A DNA stretch of 5,986 nucleotides from Oscillospiraceae bacterium (GCA_902761265.1 CACWJV010000176.1:1-5986), one strand, 5' to 3'; counted from the stretch's first letter, positions 1 to 5,674 are shown. A program made the numbers and translations. Notes: generated from the letters alone by a model not told the origin.

Positions 1-554
1 AGCTGGCGGCGCGCGATATAGGCGCCGATCTGGCGCAGCGCCACTGTGAACAGATCCAGACGCTGGAAGCGGATCGCCTCATACGACGCGACGAGCATAC
101 GCCCGCGCTTTTTGAGCGAAACCAGATGCTCGGTCGTGGTGATGGCCGTTGTCGGAATCTCTTCGCCTTCGCCGATCACATGGGCGGCGTCGCTGTCTTC
201 GTCCGACAGCGTGGACGCAATCGTGCGGTAGTCGAGCCCTTCGATATCCGTCACGGTCGCAACGATATTGGGAAGCAGATCGTTTTCCTCCACACCCGCC
301 CAAACGGCGCGGCTGACGTATTCCGGAAACAGCGCGGCGGAATCGGTGGTTTTGAAAAACTTTTCCACCCTGTCGCTGCCGCGGCCGCTGACCTTGATAT
401 CAAAGCGCTTGAGCTGGCGCTGATAGGCGTCGAGCCCCTCAAGCGGCGTGCCGATATAGTTTTCGGACGGGTCAAGCTCTTCGAGCGCTTTGGTAAAGGA
501 TTTGCCGGTCGTGTAAAGACCTTTTTCGAGTTTGATGTTTTCAAATGCTGCCAT
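1..554 (-). CDS. Major capsid protein, HK97 fold (N-terminal 184 residues; runs off the left edge)
   Basis: This gene should encode the main shell protein of the phage head. The visible 184 codons begin MAAFENIKLEKG. They show an N-terminal arm of about 70 residues and then TTDSAALFPEYVSRAVWAG (69-87), the typical entry into an HK97-type capsid domain. After that come NDLLPNIVATVTDIEG (91-106), an acidic loop (SDEDSDAAHVIGEGEEIP, 117-134) and KKRGRMLVASYEAIRF (148-163). The ATG at 554 has AGGAGG at 562-567, seven bases upstream, lying in the 14-bp gap after the protease-scaffold stop. Position directly after a protease and scaffold fits the family order. The first 70 residues could be a cleaved delta-like region given the protease next door, but no cleavage site can be read. 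The assignment rests on remembered family pattern and synteny; the C-terminal half is outside the window. Confidence 0.85.
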   Translation of the reverse strand, partial: MAAFENIKLEKGLYTTGKSFTKALEELDPSENYIGTPLEGLDAYQRQLKRFDIKVSGRGSDRVEKFFKTTDSAALFPEYVSRAVWAGVEENDLLPNIVATVTDIEGLDYRTIASTLSDEDSDAAHVIGEGEEIPTTAITTTEHLVSLKKRGRMLVASYEAIRFQRLDLFTVALRQIGAYIARRQ

Positions 555-568
555 AGTCGTACCTCCTG

Positions 569-916
569 TTAAATACAAAATGCGTGGTTGTCGGTCGGCG
601 TCTGTTCGGTTTTTGTAAAAAGCTGCGGACGGCGCTGCATGCTTTTGGTCTGCGCTTTGAGCGATTCGCAAAGGCGTTCGAGCGCCTGCGCCGTCATCGC
701 CTTGCAGCCCTCAAGAAACAGCGATTTGTCAATCTGCGGCATCGCGAGCACCACGCTGCGCCCGATGTCGGACAGCAGCTTTGCGCGATAGGCGGCCGCG
801 TCGGCGCCGGCCTGTTCGAGCTGCGCGATCTCCGTTTGGAGCTGGCGGAGCTGCGGTTTGGAAAGCGACAATCCTGTGTCCGCCGCCTTCACGGTTTCCA
901 AAATCTCGGGGTTCAT
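569..916 (-). CDS. Nested scaffold protein from an internal in-frame start
   Basis: The last 115 codons of the protease gene can be translated alone from the ATG at 916 (residue 197 of the long form; N-terminus MNPEILETVKAADTG). AAGGAGG stands five bases upstream, as strong as the ribosome sites of the capsid and large terminase genes. The product has no protease residues. It is predicted helical, with a heptad-like stretch LRQLQTEIAQLEQ and a basic tail (KSMQRRPQLF) of the kind scaffolds use to touch the coat. This copies the known lambda C/Nu3 logic, in which protease and scaffold share one frame and stop codon. Seen: the start, the ribosome site and the frame. Inferred: that it is used, and that the product is the bulk scaffold while the long form supplies a few protease copies. 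Confidence 0.7.
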   Translation of the reverse strand: MNPEILETVKAADTGLSLSKPQLRQLQTEIAQLEQAGADAAAYRAKLLSDIGRSVVLAMPQIDKSLFLEGCKAMTAQALERLCESLKAQTKSMQRRPQLFTKTEQTPTDNHAFCI

Positions 917-1504
917 AGGTTCCTCCTTCAAAAATGCTTTGGTCACACCCGCCGCGCGCTGCGCCGGCACGGCGACAAACGACCATTCATAGGCGTCGCG
1001 TGCGTCGGAAAGCACGTCGTGGCAAAGCTGCCCGTTGTAGGTGTGGCCCTTGCTGTGGTCGCAGCCTGCGGTGCGGCGGTCGGCGCCGCACACGGAGCAG
1101 CAAAGCGATCCCATGGCGCAGCCGACGCTGACCTCTTTTTTGATCCCGCCCTCAATCTCGGCGATCAGCGCCTCGTTTTCCTTGGTGCGGATCATATAGG
1201 CGCGCGCCTTGAGACTTGTATAGGGTTCGCCCTGCGTGGTGGTGCGTGCGCTGTCGGTTTCCACCCAGGTGGAAAACACACGCGCCGATTGCTGTTCGCT
1301 TTTGCAGCTATGGTCAAACAGCCCGGTTTTGCCTTTGAACAATTCCGCAAGCTGTTTGAGCGCTTCGGGTGTGAAACGTTCGAACTCGCGGTCCACTTCG
1401 TTGTCACACAGCGTCAGTGTGAAAAGATACACGTCGTCCTGCGTCACCGCTTTGCGGGTGTACTGATTGATCTGTTCGAGTTCCTGTTCGATATCAAATG
1501 TCAT
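569..1504 (-). CDS. Head maturation (prohead) protease with C-terminal scaffold region
   Basis: A 311-residue protein expected to drive capsid assembly and then digest the scaffold. Residues 24-180 resemble prohead serine proteases: the likely catalytic His65 lies in GLFDHS, the likely Ser126 in KKEVSVG, and the closing strand is YEWSFVAVPAQ (172-182). Between Ser126 and that strand sits an unusual Cys/His cluster (C129, C135, C136, C139, C148, H150, H154, C161, H162) that could bind a metal. Residues 197-311 are helical and charged (QLRQLQTEIAQLEQ) like a scaffold, and begin at an internal Met with its own ribosome site. The ATG at 1504 overlaps the portal stop by 11 bp and has GGAG nine bases upstream (1514-1517). 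Synteny (portal - protease - capsid) supports the call. The catalytic triad's acidic member is not assigned. Confidence 0.82.
   Translation of the reverse strand: MTFDIEQELEQINQYTRKAVTQDDVYLFTLTLCDNEVDREFERFTPEALKQLAELFKGKTGLFDHSCKSEQQSARVFSTWVETDSARTTTQGEPYTSLKARAYMIRTKENEALIAEIEGGIKKEVSVGCAMGSLCCSVCGADRRTAGCDHSKGHTYNGQLCHDVLSDARDAYEWSFVAVPAQRAAGVTKAFLKEEPMNPEILETVKAADTGLSLSKPQLRQLQTEIAQLEQAGADAAAYRAKLLSDIGRSVVLAMPQIDKSLFLEGCKAMTAQALERLCESLKAQTKSMQRRPQLFTKTEQTPTDNHAFCI
922..928 (-). promoter_or_regulatory. Internal Shine-Dalgarno for the nested scaffold
   Basis: The minus strand reads AAGGAGG followed by AACCT and ATG (916). The near-perfect anti-16S match lies inside the protease coding sequence, where it encodes Lys-Glu-Glu. 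It is spaced well for initiation and separates protease domain from scaffold region. Confidence 0.72.
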
Positions 1505-2654
1505 GCTTGTCTTCTCCGATCTCGCGTCTGATTTTTTCTGTCTGCGCCTGCAAAAGCGCCGACTGCGAAAGCGCCGTGATATCCTGCAGCGTCAGCGGCT
1601 CCCAATCGATCGTGACCGGGCAGTCAAACCCTTCGAGCCGCAAAAACGTGTTGCAGATCTGCAGCACCACGGGCTCGAGTTCGCGCCGGTAGGCGTCGAT
1701 CTCGCTGGTGAGGATATCGGCCTGCTGCGAGCTCATGCGCTCTGTGGTCGACCAGCTCAGCCCCAGCAGAAACGGCGGAATGCCGAGCTTTGCCACAATC
1801 TGCTCCAATAGCTGGCGCACCGGGATTTCGCTGGAAAGGATCTGGTTGTCGCTGCCGATGGCCTGTACCTGCACGTCGCCCACGGCGATAAAATCGCGCA
1901 CGGCGCCCTCCTCGCGCATCGCCTTGCTCCATTCCTGGGCGATCAGCTTTGCGCGGTCGGCGGCATAGGCCTTGTCCAGCGCGTCGTTTTGCGGTTTGTA
2001 CGTCACGGCAAACCGCACGTTGCCCAGCCGCTCCCAGTTGACGCCGGTGGTCTGAAAGATGGTCAGCAAAATATTACTGACAAACGGCAGCCCCTTGAGC
2101 ACCGACGTGCCGTAAAGCGCGCCGGGTTCGGGATCGTGGACGCTTTTGAGAATCAGCGCCGGCCAGGGCACCGGGCTGAAACGGCCCTTGTCGTCCTGTG
2201 CGCTGACGATCACGTCCAGCGGACTGTCGCCGAAGCTCAGCGCCACGCGGCGCAGATCGGCGTTGTAAAGATCCGTCAGATGCCCGTCGGTCAGCACCAT
2301 TTCGCCGACGGCGGTGCCGTAGGTCAAAAGCTGTTCAAAATAGGTCGACAAAAACGCGTCGATCCCGCATCGCAGCGAACCGACCGGCACGGTGCGCAAA
2401 AACCGGCGCAGCGCCGTTTGGGCCCGCGGATCGTCGCAGCAGGCGTCAAACGTGCCCAGCAGCCGCACGGTTTTCATCACGGCGGCGTCGATGATCGGCA
2501 CCGCTTCCCGCAGCAGCCGAAACAGTTCTAACGACCCGGCGCGGCTCACGGCGAGCGACGAAAGCATCCCGTAGGGGTGGGTGCGTTTGCCGGTTTGCGG
2601 CGACGCAACGGCTGTGCCGCCCGACGGCGGCGTTTGCTTTTTTCCGATTGCCAA
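1494..2654 (-). CDS. Phage portal protein
   Basis: A 386-residue portal protein, the subunit of the dodecameric ring at the capsid vertex through which DNA is pumped and to which the terminase docks. Recognisable stretches are PWPALILKSVHDPEPGALYG (164-182), GTSVLKGLPFVSNILL (182-197) and, near the C-terminus, KLGIPPFLLGLSWSTTERMS (289-308) leading into the long helix ADILTSEIDAYRRELEP (312-328), all typical of PBSX/SPP1-type portals. It is somewhat shorter than many portals (400-500 residues). I chose the TTG at 2654 because AAAGGAG lies seven bases upstream and no ATG or GTG precedes it in frame; the first in-frame ATG is residue 30 and has no comparable support. It starts 5 bp after the large terminase stop and overlaps the protease start by 11 bp. 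Confidence 0.9.
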   Translation of the reverse strand: MAIGKKQTPPSGGTAVASPQTGKRTHPYGMLSSLAVSRAGSLELFRLLREAVPIIDAAVMKTVRLLGTFDACCDDPRAQTALRRFLRTVPVGSLRCGIDAFLSTYFEQLLTYGTAVGEMVLTDGHLTDLYNADLRRVALSFGDSPLDVIVSAQDDKGRFSPVPWPALILKSVHDPEPGALYGTSVLKGLPFVSNILLTIFQTTGVNWERLGNVRFAVTYKPQNDALDKAYAADRAKLIAQEWSKAMREEGAVRDFIAVGDVQVQAIGSDNQILSSEIPVRQLLEQIVAKLGIPPFLLGLSWSTTERMSSQQADILTSEIDAYRRELEPVVLQICNTFLRLEGFDCPVTIDWEPLTLQDITALSQSALLQAQTEKIRREIGEDKHDI

Positions 2655-2658
2655 ACGA

Positions 2659-3948
2659 TTACTCCTTTCTGTGCGTGGTGTGTCCGTCCTCCCGGTCTAC
2701 CGCAATCGCAATAAACGGCGCCTCCGTCTGCTGTGCCAAAACGGTGGAAACGAAATAGCGGATATCGTCCATCGCGTGGTCGTGGACTTTCAAAACGGTG
2801 TCCTTCGACTCGTTCGTATCCCAACGGTAGAGCGAAAACTCACGCAGTGCCGCCGTGCAGACCGGGGAGATGAACAGCTTGTGCTGCCGAAACGCTTCAT
2901 GCACCCGGCGGATGCCGGGCAGCACGTCGTTTCTGGCGGGGAGAACTTTAAACCTCTTGTGGGCGCGCAGCGTGGCGAGGAACGACGCCGCGGACGGGTC
3001 AACCACCACACAGTCGACTGGAAGCCCTGCGGTCAGTTCGCACAGCGCGTCGTAGTATTCTTCGTCCGTTTTCTGGCTGCCTTCCGCTTTGGAGTCGTAA
3101 TAATACTCCCGCACGCGGTACCAGCTATCGCCGAACCTGCCCCAAAGCCCCATACTCATCGGGTTGACCGTACCGTAATCGCACGAGACGACCCACTGTG
3201 CGGCCCCGTCTGCCGGCGGAGCTTTGGTATACGCGCCGGCCGCCGCCTCGGGATAGACGAGCCCCTGAGCCGCCACCCATTTGCCGCGGATGAACCGGTC
3301 GTAAAACGCGCCGGTATACAGCGACTCATAGCGGCGGATCACATCAGCGCTCAGCGAAGGGTTGTCGGTCATCAAAAAATGGAGATACAAACAGTTGCGT
3401 TTGTCCGCTTGCGTGATCCACGTTTGATAAAACCAGTGCTGCGGATGCTCCGGGTTGCAGTTGAACCAGAACTTTGCGCCCTCCGCCGAGCAGCGCGCCA
3501 GCGCTTGTTCCACAAACGAGCGCGGCATCAGCGCCACTTCGTCAAACAAAACGCCGCAAAGCGTCATACCCTGGATGAACGACGCCGACGCTTCGTCGCG
3601 CCCGCCAAACAGATAAAACCGGTTTTCGCGGCCGCCGAACGAGAGCGTGATCTTGTTTTGCGCCAGCTTTTCCTGCGCAGAAAAGCCGAGCGACCGCAGC
3701 AGCGACAGCAGCGACTCTACAATATTGCGCCGCAGCGACGTGATCGTTTTGCCGCACAGCGCAAACGCGCCGTCAGAAAACGAAAAGAACGCCCACAAAA
3801 CAAACGACAGCGCCATACAGGTTGTTTTGCCGCTGCGCACCGCGCCGTCGCAGATGATCGCATCCTTTCCTGCGTAGGGCGACGACGGGTGCCACCAGGA
3901 GAGCACGGTAGTCTGTTTTTCGGAAAACGAACGGAACGCCGGGGTCAT
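2659..3948 (-). CDS. terL: Terminase large subunit (PBSX-type ATPase/nuclease)
   Basis: The 429-residue packaging motor: an N-terminal ATPase pumps DNA through the portal and a C-terminal RNase H-like nuclease cuts concatemers. The Walker A motif is GAVRSGKT (35-42, Lys41), and Walker B ends in VLFDE (133-137, Asp136/Glu137). WFNCNP (161-166) fits the coupling motif. The nuclease acids are probably Asp257 (VSCDYGT), Asp317 (VVVDPS) and Asp394/Asp395 in HAMDDIRY. Stretches such as NCLYLHFLMTDNPSLS and YTGAFYDRFIRGKWVAA match PBSX-family large terminases. The reading frame stays open up to an ATG at 4101, but those 51 codons lie inside the small terminase gene and are arginine-rich. The ATG at 3948 overlaps the small-subunit stop by ATGA and has AGGAGG seven bases upstream, so I start there. 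Length is normal and all motifs are intact. Confidence 0.95.
   Translation of the reverse strand: MTPAFRSFSEKQTTVLSWWHPSSPYAGKDAIICDGAVRSGKTTCMALSFVLWAFFSFSDGAFALCGKTITSLRRNIVESLLSLLRSLGFSAQEKLAQNKITLSFGGRENRFYLFGGRDEASASFIQGMTLCGVLFDEVALMPRSFVEQALARCSAEGAKFWFNCNPEHPQHWFYQTWITQADKRNCLYLHFLMTDNPSLSADVIRRYESLYTGAFYDRFIRGKWVAAQGLVYPEAAAGAYTKAPPADGAAQWVVSCDYGTVNPMSMGLWGRFGDSWYRVREYYYDSKAEGSQKTDEEYYDALCELTAGLPVDCVVVDPSAASFLATLRAHKRFKVLPARNDVLPGIRRVHEAFRQHKLFISPVCTAALREFSLYRWDTNESKDTVLKVHDHAMDDIRYFVSTVLAQQTEAPFIAIAVDREDGHTTHRKE
2662..2668 (-). promoter_or_regulatory. Shine-Dalgarno deciding the TTG start of the portal gene
   Basis: AAAGGAG, seven bases before TTG at 2654, embedded in the last codons and stop of the large terminase gene. 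The same AAAGGAG + 7 nt + TTG arrangement occurs at the small terminase gene, which supports both non-ATG starts. Confidence 0.75.
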
Positions 3949-4418
3949 CGCTGCGCCTCCTGCAGCGCGGCCGCGCCTTTGCCGATGGCCGAAAACAGCT
4001 CTTTGGCTTTGTCGCTTTCGCTTCGTTGTGTCAGTGTCTCCAGCTTTTCGAGCGCCTTTAACCGGTCGAAAAACTTGATCTCGACGCCGTTTTTGCCGCA
4101 CTTGATCTCCGACACCGCGAACAGATCCATCTCCTCCAACGGGATCGTTTCGTCGTCGGGATGCAGCGCCAGCGCCACCGCGTCGCTGACACAGCCGAAC
4201 GCCAAACGGGCGTAGCCGGCGGCAATGTCGGTTTGCGTCCGAAGCATGTCGCGGTCAAGCGCTGTGATCTGCGCACGAATATCTGATCGGCGCAGCAGTC
4301 TTGCCGCGGTGCGCTGGGCAAACCGGTAGCCGCATTTTGCCGCCGCCTCCCGTCCGTTGCGTGTTTGCACAAAATGGGTGCAGAACAGCAGTTGTTTTGG
4401 TGAAAGTGATTGGCTCAA
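3945..4418 (-). CDS. terS: Terminase small subunit
   Basis: A 157-residue DNA-recognition subunit that selects the phage packaging site and hands DNA to the large subunit. The N-terminus has the classic pattern of the Terminase_2/XtmA-like family: SLSPKQLLFCTHFV, then RNGREAAAKCGYRFAQRTAA (20-39) and a helix ending in SDIRAQI, forming the helix-turn-helix domain (about residues 4-52). The C-terminal part carries VEIKFFDRLKALEKL (112-126), the usual oligomerisation/large-subunit segment. I chose the TTG at 4418 because AAAGGAG lies seven bases upstream. A longer reading from the ATG at 4472 would add 18 residues (MRRWPRGQKPIIFERSFS) with no ribosome site and no family resemblance. The stop overlaps terL by ATGA. 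Confidence 0.88.
   Translation of the reverse strand: MSQSLSPKQLLFCTHFVQTRNGREAAAKCGYRFAQRTAARLLRRSDIRAQITALDRDMLRTQTDIAAGYARLAFGCVSDAVALALHPDDETIPLEEMDLFAVSEIKCGKNGVEIKFFDRLKALEKLETLTQRSESDKAKELFSAIGKGAAALQEAQR
3956..3961 (-). promoter_or_regulatory. Shine-Dalgarno deciding the terL start
   Basis: AGGAGG seven bases before the ATG at 3948, inside the end of the small terminase gene. Together with the ATGA stop/start overlap it selects 3948 over the ATG at 4101 and implies translational coupling of the two subunits. Confidence 0.75.
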
Positions 4419-4495
4419 AGAAAAACTCCTTTCGAAAATAATCGGTTTCTGACCGCGCGGCCATCGCCGCAAATGTGTCCGATGTTTTTAGTCAC
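4415..4495 (-). CDS. Possible 26-residue leader peptide coupled to terS
   Basis: A GTG at 4495 is preceded by GGGAGGAC (4505-4512; 11 bases from the end of GGAGG to the GTG, a little long). It opens a 26-codon frame starting VTKNIGHICGDG and ending RLFSKGVFL. Its TGA overlaps the TTG start of terS (TTGA, 4415-4418). The purine-rich box and the stop/start overlap suggest a leader that delivers ribosomes to terS. The peptide matches no family I know, and a frame this short could be chance. Confidence 0.28.
   Translation of the reverse strand: MTKNIGHICGDGRAVRNRLFSKGVFL
4426..4432 (-). promoter_or_regulatory. Shine-Dalgarno deciding the TTG start of terS
   Basis: AAAGGAG followed by TTTTTCT and TTG (4418). 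It makes TTG the preferred start over the in-frame ATG 54 bases upstream. Confidence 0.72.
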
Positions 4496-4561
4496 CGGAA
4501 AAAAGTCCTCCCATAATAAGGCCCGAGAAGCCGTTTTTGTGCGGAAAACCTGCAACAAAAT

Positions 4562-4583
4562 TGACAATTTCATAAATTGTTCA
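4562..4583. promoter_or_regulatory. AT-rich dyad, possible operator
   Basis: ACAATTT and AAATTGT (4564-4570 and 4574-4580) form a perfect 7-bp inverted repeat around CAT. It extends imperfectly to TGA...TCA with a one-base offset. It stands out in a G+C-rich leader and covers the candidate -10 box, as an operator for a dimeric regulator would. No regulator is visible in the window. Confidence 0.4.
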
Positions 4584-4598
4584 CATTTGCTCGCGCAA
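4569..4598 (-). promoter_or_regulatory. Weak sigma-A-like promoter candidate for the packaging operon
   Basis: On the minus strand TTGCGC (4593-4598) and TATGAA (4569-4574) stand 18 bases apart; each matches four of six consensus positions. The position, downstream of both terminators and upstream of terS, is right, and the -10 box falls inside the AT-rich dyad. Sequence match alone is poor, and late phage operons often use phage-specific activators. Confidence 0.25.
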
Positions 4599-4655
4599 AG
4601 TCCGCTTTTCCGGACGCCCATCGTTCCCCTGCTGCCGCAGCCGGCAAAAAGGGCA

Positions 4656-4681
4656 TAAAAAAAGCGCGGCAAACGCCGCGT
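4656..4681 (-). terminator. Rho-independent terminator, proximal of two
   Basis: Read on the minus strand: CGCGGC, loop GTTT, GCCGCG, then C and seven T residues (4657-4663). The six-pair GC stem followed by a U-tract is a standard intrinsic terminator. It would stop transcripts from the cargo gene and genes beyond it before terS. Confidence 0.75.
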
Positions 4682-4701
4682 GTTCCGATGCCGCAGACAA
4701 C

Positions 4702-4726
4702 AAAAAAAGCACGGCCGCAGCCGCGC
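4702..4726 (-). terminator. Rho-independent terminator, distal of two
   Basis: On the minus strand GCGCGGC, loop TGCG, GCCGTGC (one G-U pair) followed by seven T residues (4702-4708). It lies about 45 bases after the cargo gene stop. Its hairpin is part of the direct repeat shared with 5622-5648. Confidence 0.78.
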
Positions 4727-4738
4727 CGAAGGCAAAAT
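4712..4738. repeat. Direct repeat, copy downstream of the cargo gene
   Basis: 27 bp starting CGGCCGCAGCCG that match 5622-5648 at 24 positions. All three differences are transitions (C/T, G/A, C/T). The two copies lie 910 bp apart and bracket the AT-rich gene. This copy carries the stem of a functional-looking terminator. The core GCCGCAGCCG occurs a third time at 4634-4643. Confidence 0.75.
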
Positions 4739-4771
4739 TCATTGTTCTTTAATTTATAACACTATGTTAAA

Positions 4772-5617
4772 TCATTTATCCAAAGATATTTCCCTCTCAA
4801 ATTTTAATGCTTCATGAATGGGAAGAATCGCAATCTTTATTGTCTCTATTTTAGCCAGCTCATCTAGTTCTCTTTTTAAGCCTTCTGTTTTGTCATGAAT
4901 TGGCAGAAACAAATCTTTTGCGTTCTTGCATATTTTAAGATACTTTACATCTTTATCTCGTTCATCGGAATAAACCCTATAAATACAGTATTTGTATGAA
5001 CAGTCATTCACAAAATCAATCTCTTGACTACTAAAGATCATTTTCTGTTTAAATCCAAAATTAGTTGTTTTAACATCTAAATAGAAAATTTCTCCTTCCA
5101 GTGACTGATATGTAAAATCATAAGGCTTGCCAGATTCTCTGTCTTTATTCAGCCAGTTATATGAACATATAAGGTTTTGATCGAGTTGCCGTTCAAAATA
5201 GTCATTTATTAATTCTTCTCCCCTTCTACCAATTAATTCAAATTGTTCACTTGCTTTTTTTATATCATATGTACGATAATGTTTGGTCCTTTCGTTCGTT
5301 TGGGCAACAACTTCCAACTCCTCAAGAATTGCTTTGCCGCTGTTGTTAACTATTCTTTCTAGGTACTCTAAAATTGGGGAAAACGAGGAATCGTTAAGTG
5401 TTAAACGCCCCTTTACTTCTGGGTAAAGATCAACACCCAATCGGCTCACTTCATTATATGCAGATGAGTCTTTATTGAATAAAAAGAAAACCGGCTGACC
5501 ACTTTTTAATCCAAACCAAAACAAAAACCATGATTCATCATTAGAATAATCATTGGCCTTATCCCTAATAAAAGAGACTATGTGAAACCCCTTTCTTATA
5601 AAGACGCTGTTATTCAT
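4772..5617 (-). CDS. DUF3883-like PD-(D/E)XK nuclease-type protein, probable cargo gene
   Basis: A 281-residue soluble protein with no signal peptide. The C-terminal half (about 125-220) follows the DUF3883 pattern related to PD-(D/E)XK nucleases: ELIGRRGEELINDYFERQL (127-145, acidic Glu134/Glu135), GKPYDFTY with Asp167, FYLDVKTT with Asp181 and Lys183, then FSSQEIDFV and YKYCIYRVY. Such domains occur in restriction and defence proteins, so a nuclease or nucleic-acid-sensing defence role is plausible but inferred. Residues 1-120 (for example WFLFWFGLKSGQPVFFLF, 30-47) match nothing I recognise. Base composition is about one third G+C in the line counted, against 65-72 % in the phage lines counted, and codon use is AT-rich: strong evidence of recent acquisition. 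The ATG at 5617 is the only early start. It has no Shine-Dalgarno; a GC hairpin sits directly before it. The gene is the same strand as the packaging genes but insulated by two terminators. Confidence 0.8.
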   Translation of the reverse strand: MNNSVFIRKGFHIVSFIRDKANDYSNDESWFLFWFGLKSGQPVFFLFNKDSSAYNEVSRLGVDLYPEVKGRLTLNDSSFSPILEYLERIVNNSGKAILEELEVVAQTNERTKHYRTYDIKKASEQFELIGRRGEELINDYFERQLDQNLICSYNWLNKDRESGKPYDFTYQSLEGEIFYLDVKTTNFGFKQKMIFSSQEIDFVNDCSYKYCIYRVYSDERDKDVKYLKICKNAKDLFLPIHDKTEGLKRELDELAKIETIKIAILPIHEALKFEREISLDK

Positions 5618-5621
5618 TACG

Positions 5622-5648
5622 CGGCCGCAGCCGTGCCGAAGATAAAAT
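5622..5648. repeat. Direct repeat, copy upstream of the cargo gene
   Basis: 27 bp matching 4712-4738 with three transitions. It ends four bases before the cargo gene's ATG (5617) and overlaps a NotI palindrome GCGGCCGC (5621-5628). Here the hairpin is not followed by a T-tract, so it should not terminate transcription. It could instead fold over the translation start. Confidence 0.75.
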
Positions 5649-5674
5649 CAAAAGCTATACGCTCTGCGTTTTTT

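Larger units (their letters stand above)
4419..4771 (-). other. Leader region between the cargo gene and terS
   Basis: About 350 bases without a firm gene. From upstream to downstream on the minus strand it holds the last bases of the AT-rich cargo segment, two tandem Rho-independent terminators (4702-4726, 4656-4681), an AT-rich dyad (4562-4583), a weak promoter candidate and the possible leader ORF before terS. Frames that cross it on either strand run through the terminators and have no ribosome sites suited to a longer protein. Confidence 0.6.

Noticed and set aside
584..1531. Plus-strand 315-codon open frame opposite the protease
   Set aside because: Antisense shadow of a gene with clear protease motifs and synteny; no credible domain or ribosome site.
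3949..4101. 51-codon N-terminal extension of terL from the ATG at 4101
   Set aside because: It lies wholly inside the terS gene, is arginine-rich, and the ATG at 3948 has AGGAGG and an ATGA overlap.
2581..4215. Plus-strand 544-codon open frame opposite portal, terL and terS
   Set aside because: It is antisense to genes with clear motifs, is extremely arginine-rich, has no ribosome site and crosses three real genes. High G+C makes such mirror frames common.
4419..4472. 18-codon N-terminal extension of terS from the ATG at 4472
   Set aside because: No ribosome site, no family resemblance; AAAGGAG lies between it and the better TTG start.
4415..4735. 106-codon minus-strand frame through the leader
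   Set aside because: It runs through the proximal terminator and has odd composition; only its last 26 codons have a plausible start of their own.
4712..5648. Cargo segment considered as an insertion sequence or transposon
   Set aside because: The flanking repeats are direct and GC-rich, there are no terminal inverted repeats, and the gene is not a transposase.
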